Of a DNA stretch of 31,570 nt, positions 16,410 through 24,456 are shown piece by piece. The translations under genes and the position numbers were made by a program. Numbering within the stretch: position 1 is the stretch's first letter; each line of letters opens with the position of its first letter. The DNA lies in contig DJWE01000091.1 in assembly GCA_002441465.1 (NCBI GenBank), positions 1 through 31,570 on the forward strand. Direction: 5' to 3'. The DNA is from Propionibacteriaceae bacterium UBA6238. GTDB lineage: Bacteria > Actinomycetota > Actinomycetes > Propionibacteriales > Propionibacteriaceae. Below the pieces are notes generated by a model. The model was not told the origin of the DNA. It saw nothing but the letters and a program-made list of their open reading frames with translations, and did not search any database.

Positions 16410-17873
16410 TCACTGCAGCGCGGAGGTGAGCCGGGCCAGGTTGTCCAGCAGCCGCGTCGGCAGGCGCTGGTCGAGGTGCTCGGCAAGCGTGAGTTCCCGG
16501 CTGATCGCCCGGTAGTGATCCTCGACGTCGCGCATGGCCCGGGCATAGCCGCGGCCGACGACCATCAACACGACCTCCAGATTCAGCCTGAACGAGCGGA
16601 TGTCCATGTTGCTGGAGCCGATCACCGCCAGCTCGTCGTCGATGGTGAAGTGCTTCGCGTGCAGAATGTACGGCGCCGGGTAGAGGTAGATCCGCACCCC
16701 CGCGCGCAGCAGCTCTTCGTAGTACGAGCGCTGAGCGTGGTACACCAGCGCCTGGTCGCCGATCTCGCTCACGAACAGTTCGACCGCGACGCCGCGCTCC
16801 GCAGCGGTCGTGATCGCGGCCATCAGCGACTCGTCCGGCACGAAGTAGGGGCTGGTGAGGCTGATCCTGCGCTGCGCCTGGTACAGCAACGAGGTGAACA
16901 ACTTCAGGTTGTTGTCGTTGTCGAAACCCGGTCCGCTGGGCACGACCTGGCAGCGTAGCTCCCCGGCCACGCGTGCCGGTGCCGGAACGGGCTCGGCGTC
17001 GGCGTCGAAGAGCAGGTCGCCGGTCTCGCCGTACCAGTCGGTGATGAATACCGCGGCGAGCGACTGCACCACCGGGCCCTCGACCCGGGTGAGGAGTTCT
17101 TGCCATTTCAGCCCGCGTCTGCGGTTGGCCGGCTTGTTGTAGCTGCGATCGATCAGATTCTGCGATCCGGTGAAGCCGACCTCGCCGTCGACGACCAGGA
17201 TCTTGCGGTGGTTGCGCAGGTCCGGACGCTGGTAGCGGCCCCTCAACGGCATCACCGGCAACATCGGACGCCACTTCACGCCCAGGGCGTCCAGCTTCTT
17301 CTTCGTGGCTCGATACCGAGGCACCCGGCGCGAACCGATGTGGTCGAACAGCACGTACACCTCGACGCCGCGCTCGACGGCCGCCCCCAGCGCGTCCAGG
17401 AACGGCTCGGTGGCCGGATCGGCGGCAAGGATGTAGAACTCGCAGAAGACGAAGTCTCGCGCGCCGCCGACGGCTTCGGTCATCTGCCGAAGGGCGTCGT
17501 CGTAGTCCTCGATCAAGGTCGCGGCGTTGCCTGCCGACAGCGGCAAGGACCCCAGCTCCTGGTTCAGCTGGACGATCGGAGCCAGCCACTGCTGGCTAGG
17601 CTCGAGCTCCACCGCAGGAGCGTCCTTCGCCGCGGCGGCGATCATGGTGTTGATCCTGCGCTGCTGCTCGCGCCGGTGCCGGGGCAGCTTCGGGTTGCCG
17701 ATCAGCAAAAACACCACGACCCCGACATAGGGGATCAAGAAGATCGCCAGCAACCACGCCATGGCCGACGACGGCCTCCGGTTCACCGGCACCCACAACA
17801 GGGCCGCGATCCGTACCACGAGTCCGACCAGGTCGAGGGCGAGGCCGCCGTGCAGCAAGACGTCAGAGAGCAC
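16410..17873 (-). CDS. cls: Cardiolipin synthase (phospholipase D family)
   Basis: Membrane enzyme of the ClsA type, which joins two phosphatidylglycerol molecules into cardiolipin and glycerol. It has 487 residues. Two N-terminal membrane segments (about 9-30 and 38-58) are followed by two HKD motifs: His222/Lys224/Asp229 (NHRKILVVDG) and His405/Lys407/Asp412 (HAKHFTIDD). GSQN and GSSN follow them. Actinobacteria often use a CDP-alcohol-type synthase instead, so the substrate preference is inferred. The GTG start lacks a Shine-Dalgarno but has TAGTTT 6 nt upstream, suggesting a leaderless mRNA. It converges with the Nudix gene across a 21-bp gap. Confidence 0.92.
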   Translation of the reverse strand: MLSDVLLHGGLALDLVGLVVRIAALLWVPVNRRPSSAMAWLLAIFLIPYVGVVVFLLIGNPKLPRHRREQQRRINTMIAAAAKDAPAVELEPSQQWLAPIVQLNQELGSLPLSAGNAATLIEDYDDALRQMTEAVGGARDFVFCEFYILAADPATEPFLDALGAAVERGVEVYVLFDHIGSRRVPRYRATKKKLDALGVKWRPMLPVMPLRGRYQRPDLRNHRKILVVDGEVGFTGSQNLIDRSYNKPANRRRGLKWQELLTRVEGPVVQSLAAVFITDWYGETGDLLFDADAEPVPAPARVAGELRCQVVPSGPGFDNDNNLKLFTSLLYQAQRRISLTSPYFVPDESLMAAITTAAERGVAVELFVSEIGDQALVYHAQRSYYEELLRAGVRIYLYPAPYILHAKHFTIDDELAVIGSSNMDIRSFRLNLEVVLMVVGRGYARAMRDVEDHYRAISRELTLAEHLDQRLPTRLLDNLARLTSALQ

Positions 17874-17879
17874 GGGGAC

Positions 17880-17885
17880 AAACTA
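17880..17885 (-). promoter_or_regulatory. -10 element of cls, leaderless configuration
   Basis: On the minus strand TAGTTT ends 6 nt before the GTG start at 17873, and there is no ribosome binding site. Transcription is therefore expected to start at the GTG. Confidence 0.45.
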
Positions 17886-17914
17886 GACGACGAGCCTTCC
17901 GCGTGCGGCAGCGG

Positions 17915-17946
17915 CTCGGCAGCGGGGTGTCCCGACCGGTGCCGAG
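17915..17946 (-). terminator. Hairpin between the co-chaperone gene and cls
   Basis: CTCGGCA (17915-17921) pairs with TGCCGAG (17940-17946), and CGGG/CCCG form a second small stem inside. The structure lies 16 bp past the stop of the co-chaperone gene. No U-tract follows. With the separate cls promoter, it suggests the two genes are distinct transcripts. Confidence 0.4.
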
Positions 17947-17962
17947 GACGGAACCGCGTGGA

Positions 17963-18850
17963 TCAGAACAGGGCGCTCATCAGGTCCCGGCGGGCCTTCA
18001 GCACCGCCGGATCGGCCGCTCCGACGGTCTCGAACAGTTCCAGCAACCGCACTCGCACGGATTCCCGCTCGGCACCGCTGGTGTTCCGGATCAGCGTGAT
18101 CAGCCGATCGAAGGCCTGCTCGACGGCACCGCCGATCAGTTCCGCGTCCGCTGCGGCCAGCTGGGCGTCCAGGTCGGTCGGGGCCGCTTCGGCCTTCGCC
18201 AGCACCGCGCCGGGATCGGCGAGGCTGACCCGGGCGAGCAGCGCGGCCTGCGCGCGTCCGGCCTTGGCCTCGGGATCGCTCGGCGAAGCAGCCAGGATCT
18301 TGTCGAACTCGGCCACCGCTCGGGTGAAGTCGCCCTCGGCGAGCGCGGCATCGGCTTCGGCGAAGCGGGGATCGGGCCCGGCATCGGCATCGATACTCAC
18401 CGGATCGGCACGGCCGACGACGCCGTTGGCCGACGCCGCCTGCAGAAGCTGTCCGAGATAGGCCCTGGCCTCCTCCTTGCTCTTGGTGCCCTGCCACAAC
18501 GGAGCGAGTTGGCCGCCGACGACGCCGATGACGGCCGGCACCGCCTGGATGCCGAACGCCGCCGCGATCTGCGGGCTGGCGTCCACGTCCACCCGGCCGA
18601 GCAGGAAGGCGCCGCCGGCTTCGTTGGCCAGCTCGGTCATCGCCTCGGACAACGCCTGGGCGTTGGCACGCGGCGAGTTCAACTCCAGCACGACCGGATA
18701 GCGCGAGGACTGGGCCAGCACGGCCTCGAAGGTCTCCTCGGTGACGTCGATCACGTAGCTGGCGCCCGGTGGGGGCGGCGGCGACTTCGCTGCGGCGACG
18801 ATCCCGGAGAGGTCCAGGGCACGGGACGGGTTGAAACCTGCTGCTGTCAC
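17963..18850 (-). CDS. Thioredoxin-like/TPR co-chaperone (YbbN/CnoX-like)
   Basis: A 295-residue cytosolic protein. Residues ~33-130 adopt a thioredoxin fold (VVLELNSPRANAQ, then cis-Pro105 in IQAVPAV), but the CXXC motif is absent, so it cannot act as an ordinary disulfide reductase. Residues ~150-295 form TPR-like helices (FAEADAALAEGDFTRAVAEF). E. coli CnoX/YbbN has this architecture and holds unfolding proteins for DnaK or GroEL; the same role is inferred here. The frame is open far upstream, but GTG 18850 gives the family-like start TAAGFNPSRALDLS. A CACAAT hexamer 8 nt upstream could serve a leaderless transcript. It is divergent from pgm. Confidence 0.88.
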   Translation of the reverse strand: MTAAGFNPSRALDLSGIVAAAKSPPPPPGASYVIDVTEETFEAVLAQSSRYPVVLELNSPRANAQALSEAMTELANEAGGAFLLGRVDVDASPQIAAAFGIQAVPAVIGVVGGQLAPLWQGTKSKEEARAYLGQLLQAASANGVVGRADPVSIDADAGPDPRFAEADAALAEGDFTRAVAEFDKILAASPSDPEAKAGRAQAALLARVSLADPGAVLAKAEAAPTDLDAQLAAADAELIGGAVEQAFDRLITLIRNTSGAERESVRVRLLELFETVGAADPAVLKARRDLMSALF

Positions 18851-18925
18851 GAGAGTGCATTGTGCCAGCCGTCCACAACCGGGGCGAATGTTGCCACCAG
18901 CGCCCCGCCCGGCGCGACCAACAGG

Positions 18926-18931
18926 CAAGAT
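18926..18931 (+). promoter_or_regulatory. Possible -10 element of pgm
   Basis: CAAGAT ends 6 nt before the pgm ATG (18938), the spacing seen for other leaderless candidates here. It departs from TAnnnT at the first base, so support is weak. Confidence 0.25.
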
Positions 18932-18937
18932 GGCCTC

Positions 18938-20566
18938 ATGGCTCACGAACGCGCTGGGCAGGTCGCACTGCCTGAGGATCTCATCGACGTCGACGCCCTG
19001 GTCGGCGCTTACTACGACCTCGTCCCCGATCCCGGCAATCCCGATCAACAGGTGGTGTTCGGCACCTCTGGACACCGTGGCTCCAGCCTGGATGTCGCCT
19101 TCAACCAGGCCCATATTGCCGCCACCACGCAGGCCATCGTCGAATACCGAGCCGGCCAGGGCATCACCGGGCCGCTGTTCATCGGCAAGGACACCCATGC
19201 CCTTTCCGGACCTGCGTGGCGCACCGCCATCGAGGTACTGCACGCCCACGACGTCGCCATCCGCGCCGAGCGGGACGAGGACTACACGCCCACCCCGGCG
19301 GTGTCGCGGGCGATCATCGTCCACAACAAGAACCACTCCGGGCCGCGCGCGGACGGCATCGTGGTCACGCCCTCGCACAATCCGCCCCGCGACGGCGGCT
19401 TCAAGTACAACCCTCCGCACGGCGGCCCCGCCGACACCGACGCCACCGGGTGGATCGCCGCCCGCGCCAACCAGCTCCTGGCCAACCCTGGCGCGATCAA
19501 GCGGACGCCCTATGAGCAGGCGGCCCCCGACGTCGCGCGGGTCGACTACCTCGGCGCCTACTGCGAGGATCTCCGCAACGCCCTCGACATCGACGCGATC
19601 GCGGCCGCGGGCGTGCACATCGGCGCGGACCCCCTCGGCGGCGCGTCCGTTCAGTACTGGGAGTACATCGCCGAGCGGCTGGGTCTCGACCTGACTGTGG
19701 TGAATCCGACCGTCGACCCGACCTGGCGCTTCATGACCCTCGACTGGGACGGCAAGATCCGGATGGACTGCTCCTCGCCGTTCGCGATGGCGAGCCTGAT
19801 CGCGAACCGCGACCGTTTCCAGATCTCCACCGGCAACGACGCCGACTCCGACCGGCACGGCATCGTCACTCCGGACGCCGGGCTGATGAACCCCAACGCC
19901 TATCTGGCCGTCGCCATCGGCTACCTGTTCAGCCACCGGCCGAACTGGCGTGCCGACGCCGGAGTGGGCAAGACCCTCGTGTCGTCCTCGCTGATCGACA
20001 AGGTGGCGGCAGACCTCGGCCGCACCCTGGTCGAAGTGCCGGTCGGCTTCAAGTGGTTCGTGCCGGGACTGACCAGCGGCGAACTGGGCTTCGGCGGCGA
20101 GGAGTCCGCAGGCGCGTCGTTCCTTGCCAAGGACGGGTCGACCTGGACCACGGACAAGGACGGCATCCTGCTCGCGCTGCTCGCCAGCGAGATCAGGGCC
20201 GTCACCGGCAAGTCACCCTCCGAGCTGTACGCGGAGTTGGAGCACCGCTTCGGCGCGTCCAGCTATGCGCGCGTGGACGCCCCGGCCAGCCGCGAGCAGA
20301 AGGCGAAGCTGGCCAAGCTCAGCGCGTCCGATGTCACCGCGACTCAGCTCGCCGGGGAACCGATCACGGCCACGCTCACCCACGCTCCGGGCAACGGCGC
20401 CGCCATCGGCGGGCTCAAGGTGACCACGGCCTCGGCGTGGTTCGCCGCCCGTCCCTCCGGCACCGAGAACGTCTACAAGATCTATGCCGAATCGCTGCGC
20501 GGCCCCGACCACTTGGCACAGGTTCAGGCCGAGGCCAAGCAGGTGGTCGACGGCGTTCTGGCCTGA
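18938..20566 (+). CDS. pgm: Phosphoglucomutase, alpha-D-glucose specific
   Basis: Interconverts glucose 1-phosphate and glucose 6-phosphate, linking glucan turnover to glycolysis. It has 542 residues, close to E. coli Pgm. The phosphoserine is Ser146 in TPSHNPP, the same number as in E. coli. The metal-binding loop is GNDADSDRHG, the sugar-binding loop GGEESAG, and the phosphate-binding loop RPSGTENVYKIYAES. VGFKWF is also conserved. The reading frame extends upstream across the co-chaperone gene, but ATG 18938 gives the normal family length. Its product could feed or drain the glucan cluster 3 kb away. The epimerase gene begins 22 bp after its stop. Confidence 0.96.
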   Translation: MAHERAGQVALPEDLIDVDALVGAYYDLVPDPGNPDQQVVFGTSGHRGSSLDVAFNQAHIAATTQAIVEYRAGQGITGPLFIGKDTHALSGPAWRTAIEVLHAHDVAIRAERDEDYTPTPAVSRAIIVHNKNHSGPRADGIVVTPSHNPPRDGGFKYNPPHGGPADTDATGWIAARANQLLANPGAIKRTPYEQAAPDVARVDYLGAYCEDLRNALDIDAIAAAGVHIGADPLGGASVQYWEYIAERLGLDLTVVNPTVDPTWRFMTLDWDGKIRMDCSSPFAMASLIANRDRFQISTGNDADSDRHGIVTPDAGLMNPNAYLAVAIGYLFSHRPNWRADAGVGKTLVSSSLIDKVAADLGRTLVEVPVGFKWFVPGLTSGELGFGGEESAGASFLAKDGSTWTTDKDGILLALLASEIRAVTGKSPSELYAELEHRFGASSYARVDAPASREQKAKLAKLSASDVTATQLAGEPITATLTHAPGNGAAIGGLKVTTASAWFAARPSGTENVYKIYAESLRGPDHLAQVQAEAKQVVDGVLA

Positions 20567-20576
20567 CCAACGGGAA

Positions 20577-20582
20577 TAGGCT
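20577..20582 (+). promoter_or_regulatory. -10 element of the epimerase gene, leaderless configuration
   Basis: TAGGCT ends 6 nt before the ATG at 20589, with no Shine-Dalgarno between. It gives the epimerase a promoter of its own just after pgm. Confidence 0.45.
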
Positions 20583-20588
20583 GAAACC

Positions 20589-21038
20589 ATGACCAATGAC
20601 GACATCTTCATCTGTATCGACCACGTCGGCTACGCCGTCCCCAACCTCGACGAGGCCATCGCCCTGCACACCGAGGTGTTCGGCTGGCGACTCCTGCACC
20701 GGGAGACCAACGAGGAGCAGGGCGTCGAAGAGGCGATGCTCGGTACCGGCGACCAGCTCCCCGAGAACGCCCAGGTCCAGCTTCTCGCGCCGCTGAACGA
20801 GAACAGCACCATCGCCAAGTGGCTCGAACGCAACGGCGGCCGTGGCGGCATCCAGCAGGTCTGCTACCGGGTGGCCGACATCGACGCCGCGTGCGCGACC
20901 CTGCGCGAGCGCGGCGCCACGCTGCTCTACGACACGCCCAAGATCGGTACCGGTGGCTCGCGGATCAACTTCGCCCATCCCAAGAGCACGGGCGGCATCC
21001 TGCTGGAGATCGTCCAGCCGGCCGCGTCCGCGCACTGA
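20589..21038 (+). CDS. mce: Methylmalonyl-CoA epimerase
   Basis: Interconverts (R)- and (S)-methylmalonyl-CoA in the propionate/succinate pathway, next to B12-dependent methylmalonyl-CoA mutase. It has 149 residues with two VOC-fold halves, very like the 148-residue P. shermanii enzyme (FICIDHV, APLNENST, TLRERGATLLYD, GTGGSRINF). Metal-ligand positions known there as His12, Gln65, His91 and Glu141 correspond to His12, Gln64, Gln90 and Glu140, so the third ligand is Gln, within GIQQVCYRV. The cobalamin adenosyltransferase at 25946 would supply the cofactor of the mutase. A strong hairpin follows the gene. Confidence 0.95.
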   Translation: MTNDDIFICIDHVGYAVPNLDEAIALHTEVFGWRLLHRETNEEQGVEEAMLGTGDQLPENAQVQLLAPLNENSTIAKWLERNGGRGGIQQVCYRVADIDAACATLRERGATLLYDTPKIGTGGSRINFAHPKSTGGILLEIVQPAASAH

Positions 21039-21056
21039 ACGACCTCGCTTGCATCC

Positions 21057-21093
21057 GCTACTGGCCCGGTCCTGGAGGGACCGGGTCAGTAGC
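21057..21093 (+). terminator. Strong 16-bp stem hairpin after the epimerase gene
   Basis: The arms 21057-21072 and 21078-21093 pair over 16 positions, one of them a G-U wobble, around the loop TGGAG. It lies 18 bp past the epimerase stop and ends 31 bp before the next ATG. No U-tract follows. It is probably a terminator of the epimerase transcript, or a structured leader for the DivIVA-like gene. Confidence 0.6.
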
Positions 21094-21124
21094 ATCGAAG
21101 CAGAAGCGAGAGAGGACAGCAGTC

Positions 21125-22153
21125 ATGAGTGAGGTCACCCCCGGCCTGGACCTGTTCGACGAGACCGCCTCTGCGGTGGGCAACTTCCCGCAGACGCTGC
21201 GCGGCTACGACCGCGGTGCGGTGGACGCCTACGTCCGTGACGTCGAAGCGCAGCTCGCCCGCGCCAAGGTCGAATTACGCCACCAGCAGCGACAGCTCGC
21301 CGAGGCCACCGCGCGAGCCGGCGACACCGACTTCGCCAAGCTCGGCGGGCACACGCGAGCGCTGCTGAAGGCTGCCGAGTCGCAGGCGGACGAGTTGGTG
21401 CACACCGCCGAGCGCAGGGCGCAGGAGATCCTCGCCCGCGCACATGCCGACGCCGATTCGGTGGCCGCGCAGACCCGACTCACCCTCGACACCGCCCAAG
21501 CGACCTCGACCGATGAGCTGCAGCAGCTGCGCCGCACGCTCAGCGAGCAGACCGCGGCGGAACTTCAGGCGGCCAAGGACGAGGCGAAGGCGGTTCGGGA
21601 GTTCGCCGAACGCCATGCCGCCCAGGTGATCGCCGAGGCCGAGACCAGGGCCAAGGTCGTCGCGGAAGAGGCGCGCCTGTCCGCCGAAAGCAGTCACGTC
21701 GCGGCCGAACGCGAGGCCACCGAGCAGCGCCTCGCCGTGCTCGCCGAGCAGGAGTCCGCCCTCACCGAGCTCAAGGCCGCGCAGGCGAAGGCCACCGCCG
21801 AGATCGAAGGCCTGCTGGCTACGGCACGCGACCAGAGCAGCGACTATGCGACCCGGCTCGAGAAGGACGCGCTCACCTGGGAGCAGCGGCGCCAGGCGGC
21901 CCGCGCCGAAGCCGACCAGATCGTCTCGGCGGCCCAGACGAAGGCCGCCGAGATCCTCCGCGACGCAGCCGATTCGGCAGCCAAGGATCGGGTCGAGGCA
22001 CTGCACGCAGCCGAGTCGCGCAAGGCCGCGCTGGAGGCGGAGATCGCGGCCCTCGTCGAGCGGCGCACGGCCGTCGTCGCCCAGCTCGGCGAACTGTCCG
22101 CACTCGCCGCCCACAGCGTCACCGACTACCCAGACGGAGCGGCCACCCCGTGA
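21125..22153 (+). CDS. DivIVA-like coiled-coil protein
   Basis: A 342-residue cytosolic protein. Residues ~19-50 (FPQTLRGYDRGAVDAYVRDV) resemble the membrane-targeting N-terminus of DivIVA/Wag31. The rest is almost entirely coiled coil, rich in Ala, Glu, Gln and Arg, with repeated AEAD/AEAE heptads, no cysteine and a short flexible tail. DivIVA-type proteins mark poles or septa and recruit the growth machinery in actinobacteria; this one may be a paralogue acting in cell-shape control (inference). The start is ATG 21125, preceded by a purine-rich GAGAGAGGA. It overlaps the next gene by 4 bp (GTGA), so the two are probably co-translated. Confidence 0.8.
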   Translation: MSEVTPGLDLFDETASAVGNFPQTLRGYDRGAVDAYVRDVEAQLARAKVELRHQQRQLAEATARAGDTDFAKLGGHTRALLKAAESQADELVHTAERRAQEILARAHADADSVAAQTRLTLDTAQATSTDELQQLRRTLSEQTAAELQAAKDEAKAVREFAERHAAQVIAEAETRAKVVAEEARLSAESSHVAAEREATEQRLAVLAEQESALTELKAAQAKATAEIEGLLATARDQSSDYATRLEKDALTWEQRRQAARAEADQIVSAAQTKAAEILRDAADSAAKDRVEALHAAESRKAALEAEIAALVERRTAVVAQLGELSALAAHSVTDYPDGAATP

Positions 22154-23370
22154 GCACGAACGAGCCCGAGCAACCCTCCGCCGAACCGAAGCCGCAGCCA
22201 TCGATCCGCACCCCGGCTTCGGCGCACACCCCACCGGCGAGCCCTGCGGCGCGGAGTTGGCTGCGGAAGTGGCGTCGCACGACCCAGCCCACGCCCGATC
22301 TCGCGGATGGCCTGGACACCGCCGCCGACCGGCGAATCACCTTGCTGGAGCGCAATCCCTTCCAGATCGGATTCTTCCTGGCCATCGGCGGCATGACCGC
22401 CTTCGGCTTGGTCACCCTGGTCACGTCGTTGAAGACCGTGATCGTGCTGGTCCTGCTGTCGCTGGCGATCGCGCTGGGGCTGAACCCCGCAGTCGATTGG
22501 CTGCATCACCACGGCGTCCGGCGCGGCGTCGCTGTGCTCCTGGTCGCTCTGGGCTTGATCGGCCTGCTCGTGCTCGCCGGCTGGGCAGTGGTTCCGGTCG
22601 TCTCCGAACAGGTGAACATCCTGCTGCTTCGGGCGCCGGACTACCTGGCGAACCTGCGCCAGAACCCTCAGATCGCCGCCCTGGACGCTCAGTTCAACGT
22701 GATCGACAAGGCCGTGACCTTCCTTACCTCCGGCGAGCTGATCTCGGGCCTGTTCGGGGGCCTGGTCGGTGCCGGCCAGGTCGTGGCGAACTCGATCTTC
22801 TCCGTCATTGTCACCACCGTGCTCACCCTCTACTTCCTGACCACGCTGCCCACGATCAAGGAAGTCATCTACCAGCTCGCCCCTGCGTCCCGCCGCGCCC
22901 GGGTGAAGTACCTGGCCAACGAGATGTTCAAGCGGGTCGGCGGCTACGTGTCCGGGCTGTTCATCGTGGTGGTGCTGTGGATGATCGTCTCCTTCATCTT
23001 CCTCAACATCATCGGGATCGGCCAGTACGCGGTGGCGCTGGCCGTGATGGCCGGGATTCTCGCCTTCGTCCCCCTGATCGGCACGTCGATCTCGATCATC
23101 GTGCTGGCGATCGTCGGGTTCTCCTTCTCGCCCACCACCGGCTTGATCACCTTGTGCTTCTTCCTCGCCTACCAGCAGGTGGACGCGTACTTCATCCAGC
23201 CGCGAGTCTTCTCCCGTTCGGTGCAGATCCCCGCCGTCTTGGTGATGCTGGCCGCGATCTCCGGAGGGCTGCTGCTGGGCTTCATCGGCGCCGTCCTCGC
23301 GATCCCCACCACCGCAGCCCTGTTGCTGCTCTACCGGGAGGTCCTGGTCCCTCACCTGGCCCGTACCTGA
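22150..23370 (+). CDS. AI-2E family (PerM/YdiK-like) transporter
   Basis: An integral membrane protein of 406 residues. A polar N-terminal tail (~1-70) is rich in Pro, Glu and Lys. About seven or eight hydrophobic segments follow, including FFLAIGGMTAFGLVTLV, a pair after LGLNPAVDWL, and the C-terminal pair around GGLLLGFIGAVLAIP. The amphipathic region with LNPAVDWLHHHG and the late AFVPLIGT and QPRVFSRSVQIP motifs are typical of the family. Members are transporters with diverse or unknown substrates (AI-2 export, Na+/H+ exchange), so no substrate is claimed. The GTG start overlaps the DivIVA-like gene stop. It converges with nucS across 24 bp. Confidence 0.9.
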   Translation: MSTNEPEQPSAEPKPQPSIRTPASAHTPPASPAARSWLRKWRRTTQPTPDLADGLDTAADRRITLLERNPFQIGFFLAIGGMTAFGLVTLVTSLKTVIVLVLLSLAIALGLNPAVDWLHHHGVRRGVAVLLVALGLIGLLVLAGWAVVPVVSEQVNILLLRAPDYLANLRQNPQIAALDAQFNVIDKAVTFLTSGELISGLFGGLVGAGQVVANSIFSVIVTTVLTLYFLTTLPTIKEVIYQLAPASRRARVKYLANEMFKRVGGYVSGLFIVVVLWMIVSFIFLNIIGIGQYAVALAVMAGILAFVPLIGTSISIIVLAIVGFSFSPTTGLITLCFFLAYQQVDAYFIQPRVFSRSVQIPAVLVMLAAISGGLLLGFIGAVLAIPTTAALLLLYREVLVPHLART

Positions 23371-23394
23371 GTGCCGGGGCCACCCGCGGAGGTG

Positions 23395-24093
23395 TCAGAA
23401 GAGGCGGTCCTCCACGTTGTCCAGCCCGCGCAGGGCGTCGTAGTCGACCAGGACGCAGTCGATCCCGCGAGTACCGGCCAGCGTCCGCGCCTGGGGCTTG
23501 ATCAACTGGGCCGCGAACACGCCCCGGACGGGCGCGAGCAGCGGATCGGCATTCATCAGCTCCAGGTAGCGAGCCAGTTGCTCCACCCCGTCGATCTCGC
23601 CGCGACGCTTCACCTCCACCGCCACGTACGCTCCGGACCGGTCGCGGAACAGGAGGTCCACCGGACCGATCGGAGTGGGATGCTCGCGCCGCACCAGCGT
23701 CCAGCCGTCGCCGAACGTGGCGGGGTTCTCGGCCAGCAGCACCTGCAGGTGCGCCTCCACCCCGTCCTTCTGCAGGCCGGGATCGATACCGAGGTCGTGG
23801 TTGGAGTCGTGGAACACCTCGCCGATCGCGATCTGCAGGGTATCGCCAGACCCGTTGTGCACCTCCCAGACCTCGGTGATCGGCGTGGCATCGGCCTCGT
23901 CCGGCTCGGACGGCGGGGTCACCGTCAACGTGCAGGGGGCACTCATCCAGTTGAGCGGCTTGTAGGCGCGGTCGTCGGCGTGGACGGAGACCGATCCGTC
24001 CGCCTTCACCATGATCAGCCGAGTGGCCATGGGCAGGTGGGCGGAGAGTCGTCCGGCGTAGTCAACCTGGCAGCGGGCAATCAGCAGACGCAC
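23395..24093 (-). CDS. nucS: Mismatch-specific endonuclease NucS (EndoMS)
   Basis: Cleaves DNA at mismatches and acts as the mismatch-repair initiator in actinobacteria, which lack MutS/MutL. It has 232 residues. An N-terminal beta-rich DNA-binding domain is followed by a RecB-like nuclease domain with Asp146 (GPVDLLF), Glu160 and Lys162 (VAVEVKR). The D-14-E-2-K spacing equals that of archaeal EndoMS (Asp165, Glu179, Lys181). The C-terminal end EDRLF fits the clamp-binding tail reported for NucS proteins. GTG 24093 lacks a Shine-Dalgarno but has TAGGTT 6 nt upstream. It is divergent from a small zinc-ribbon protein gene. Confidence 0.95.
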   Translation of the reverse strand: MRLLIARCQVDYAGRLSAHLPMATRLIMVKADGSVSVHADDRAYKPLNWMSAPCTLTVTPPSEPDEADATPITEVWEVHNGSGDTLQIAIGEVFHDSNHDLGIDPGLQKDGVEAHLQVLLAENPATFGDGWTLVRREHPTPIGPVDLLFRDRSGAYVAVEVKRRGEIDGVEQLARYLELMNADPLLAPVRGVFAAQLIKPQARTLAGTRGIDCVLVDYDALRGLDNVEDRLF

Positions 24094-24099
24094 CCGGAC

Positions 24100-24105
24100 A
24101 ACCTA
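24100..24105 (-). promoter_or_regulatory. -10 element of nucS, leaderless configuration
   Basis: On the minus strand TAGGTT ends 6 nt before the nucS GTG at 24093. This is the same hexamer and spacing as at ligA and glgE. Confidence 0.45.
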
Positions 24106-24168
24106 CCTCTCCGCGCGCTGGCACGTCCCGACGGCACGGCGACTTGCCCGCGACCGGCGTGGTGGAAT

Positions 24169-24174
24169 AAGACT
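24169..24174 (+). promoter_or_regulatory. -10 element of the zinc-ribbon gene
   Basis: AAGACT ends 6 nt before the ATG at 24181. TTGCCC at 24144-24149 lies 19 bp upstream and could be the -35. No ribosome binding site is seen. It is divergent from the nucS promoter within the 87-bp gap. Confidence 0.35.
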
Positions 24175-24180
24175 GCGGAT

Positions 24181-24456
24181 ATGGTCAAACGTCCCTCCAA
24201 GCACCTGCGCGCGCCCCGACCTCTGTCGTCGGGTTCCTTCGCTCGGTTGGAGCGCAAAGAAGACGGCGAGTGGATGGTTCAGACCATGCCCTCGGACGCA
24301 GCCACGAAGACCTACCAGTGCCCGGGCTGCGAGCGAGCGGTGACCCCGGGAACCGCCCACCTGGTCGCCTGGCCCCGGCAGGCGAGCATCGGCTCGGCGT
24401 CCGCGGTGGACGAGCGCCGGCACTGGCACACCTCCTGCTGGCAGCGGCGGCGCTGA
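24181..24456 (+). CDS. Small zinc-ribbon protein
   Basis: A 91-residue basic protein. The N-terminal ~20 residues are positively charged and unstructured. Residues 45-86 contain a likely zinc site with Cys47-Pro-Gly-Cys50, then His83 and Cys86 (HWHTSC). The segment RKEDGEWMVQT precedes it. Related small proteins sit beside nucS in other actinobacteria (recalled, not checked); no function is known. DNA binding is possible given the basic tail. Its stop overlaps the start of the hydrolase gene (TGATG), so the two are translationally coupled. The likely leaderless promoter is divergent from that of nucS. Confidence 0.75.
   Translation: MVKRPSKHLRAPRPLSSGSFARLERKEDGEWMVQTMPSDAATKTYQCPGCERAVTPGTAHLVAWPRQASIGSASAVDERRHWHTSCWQRRR

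Noticed and set aside
18851..19936. N-terminal extension of the co-chaperone frame
   Set aside because: It would run antisense through pgm; GTG 18850 gives the family-like N-terminus.
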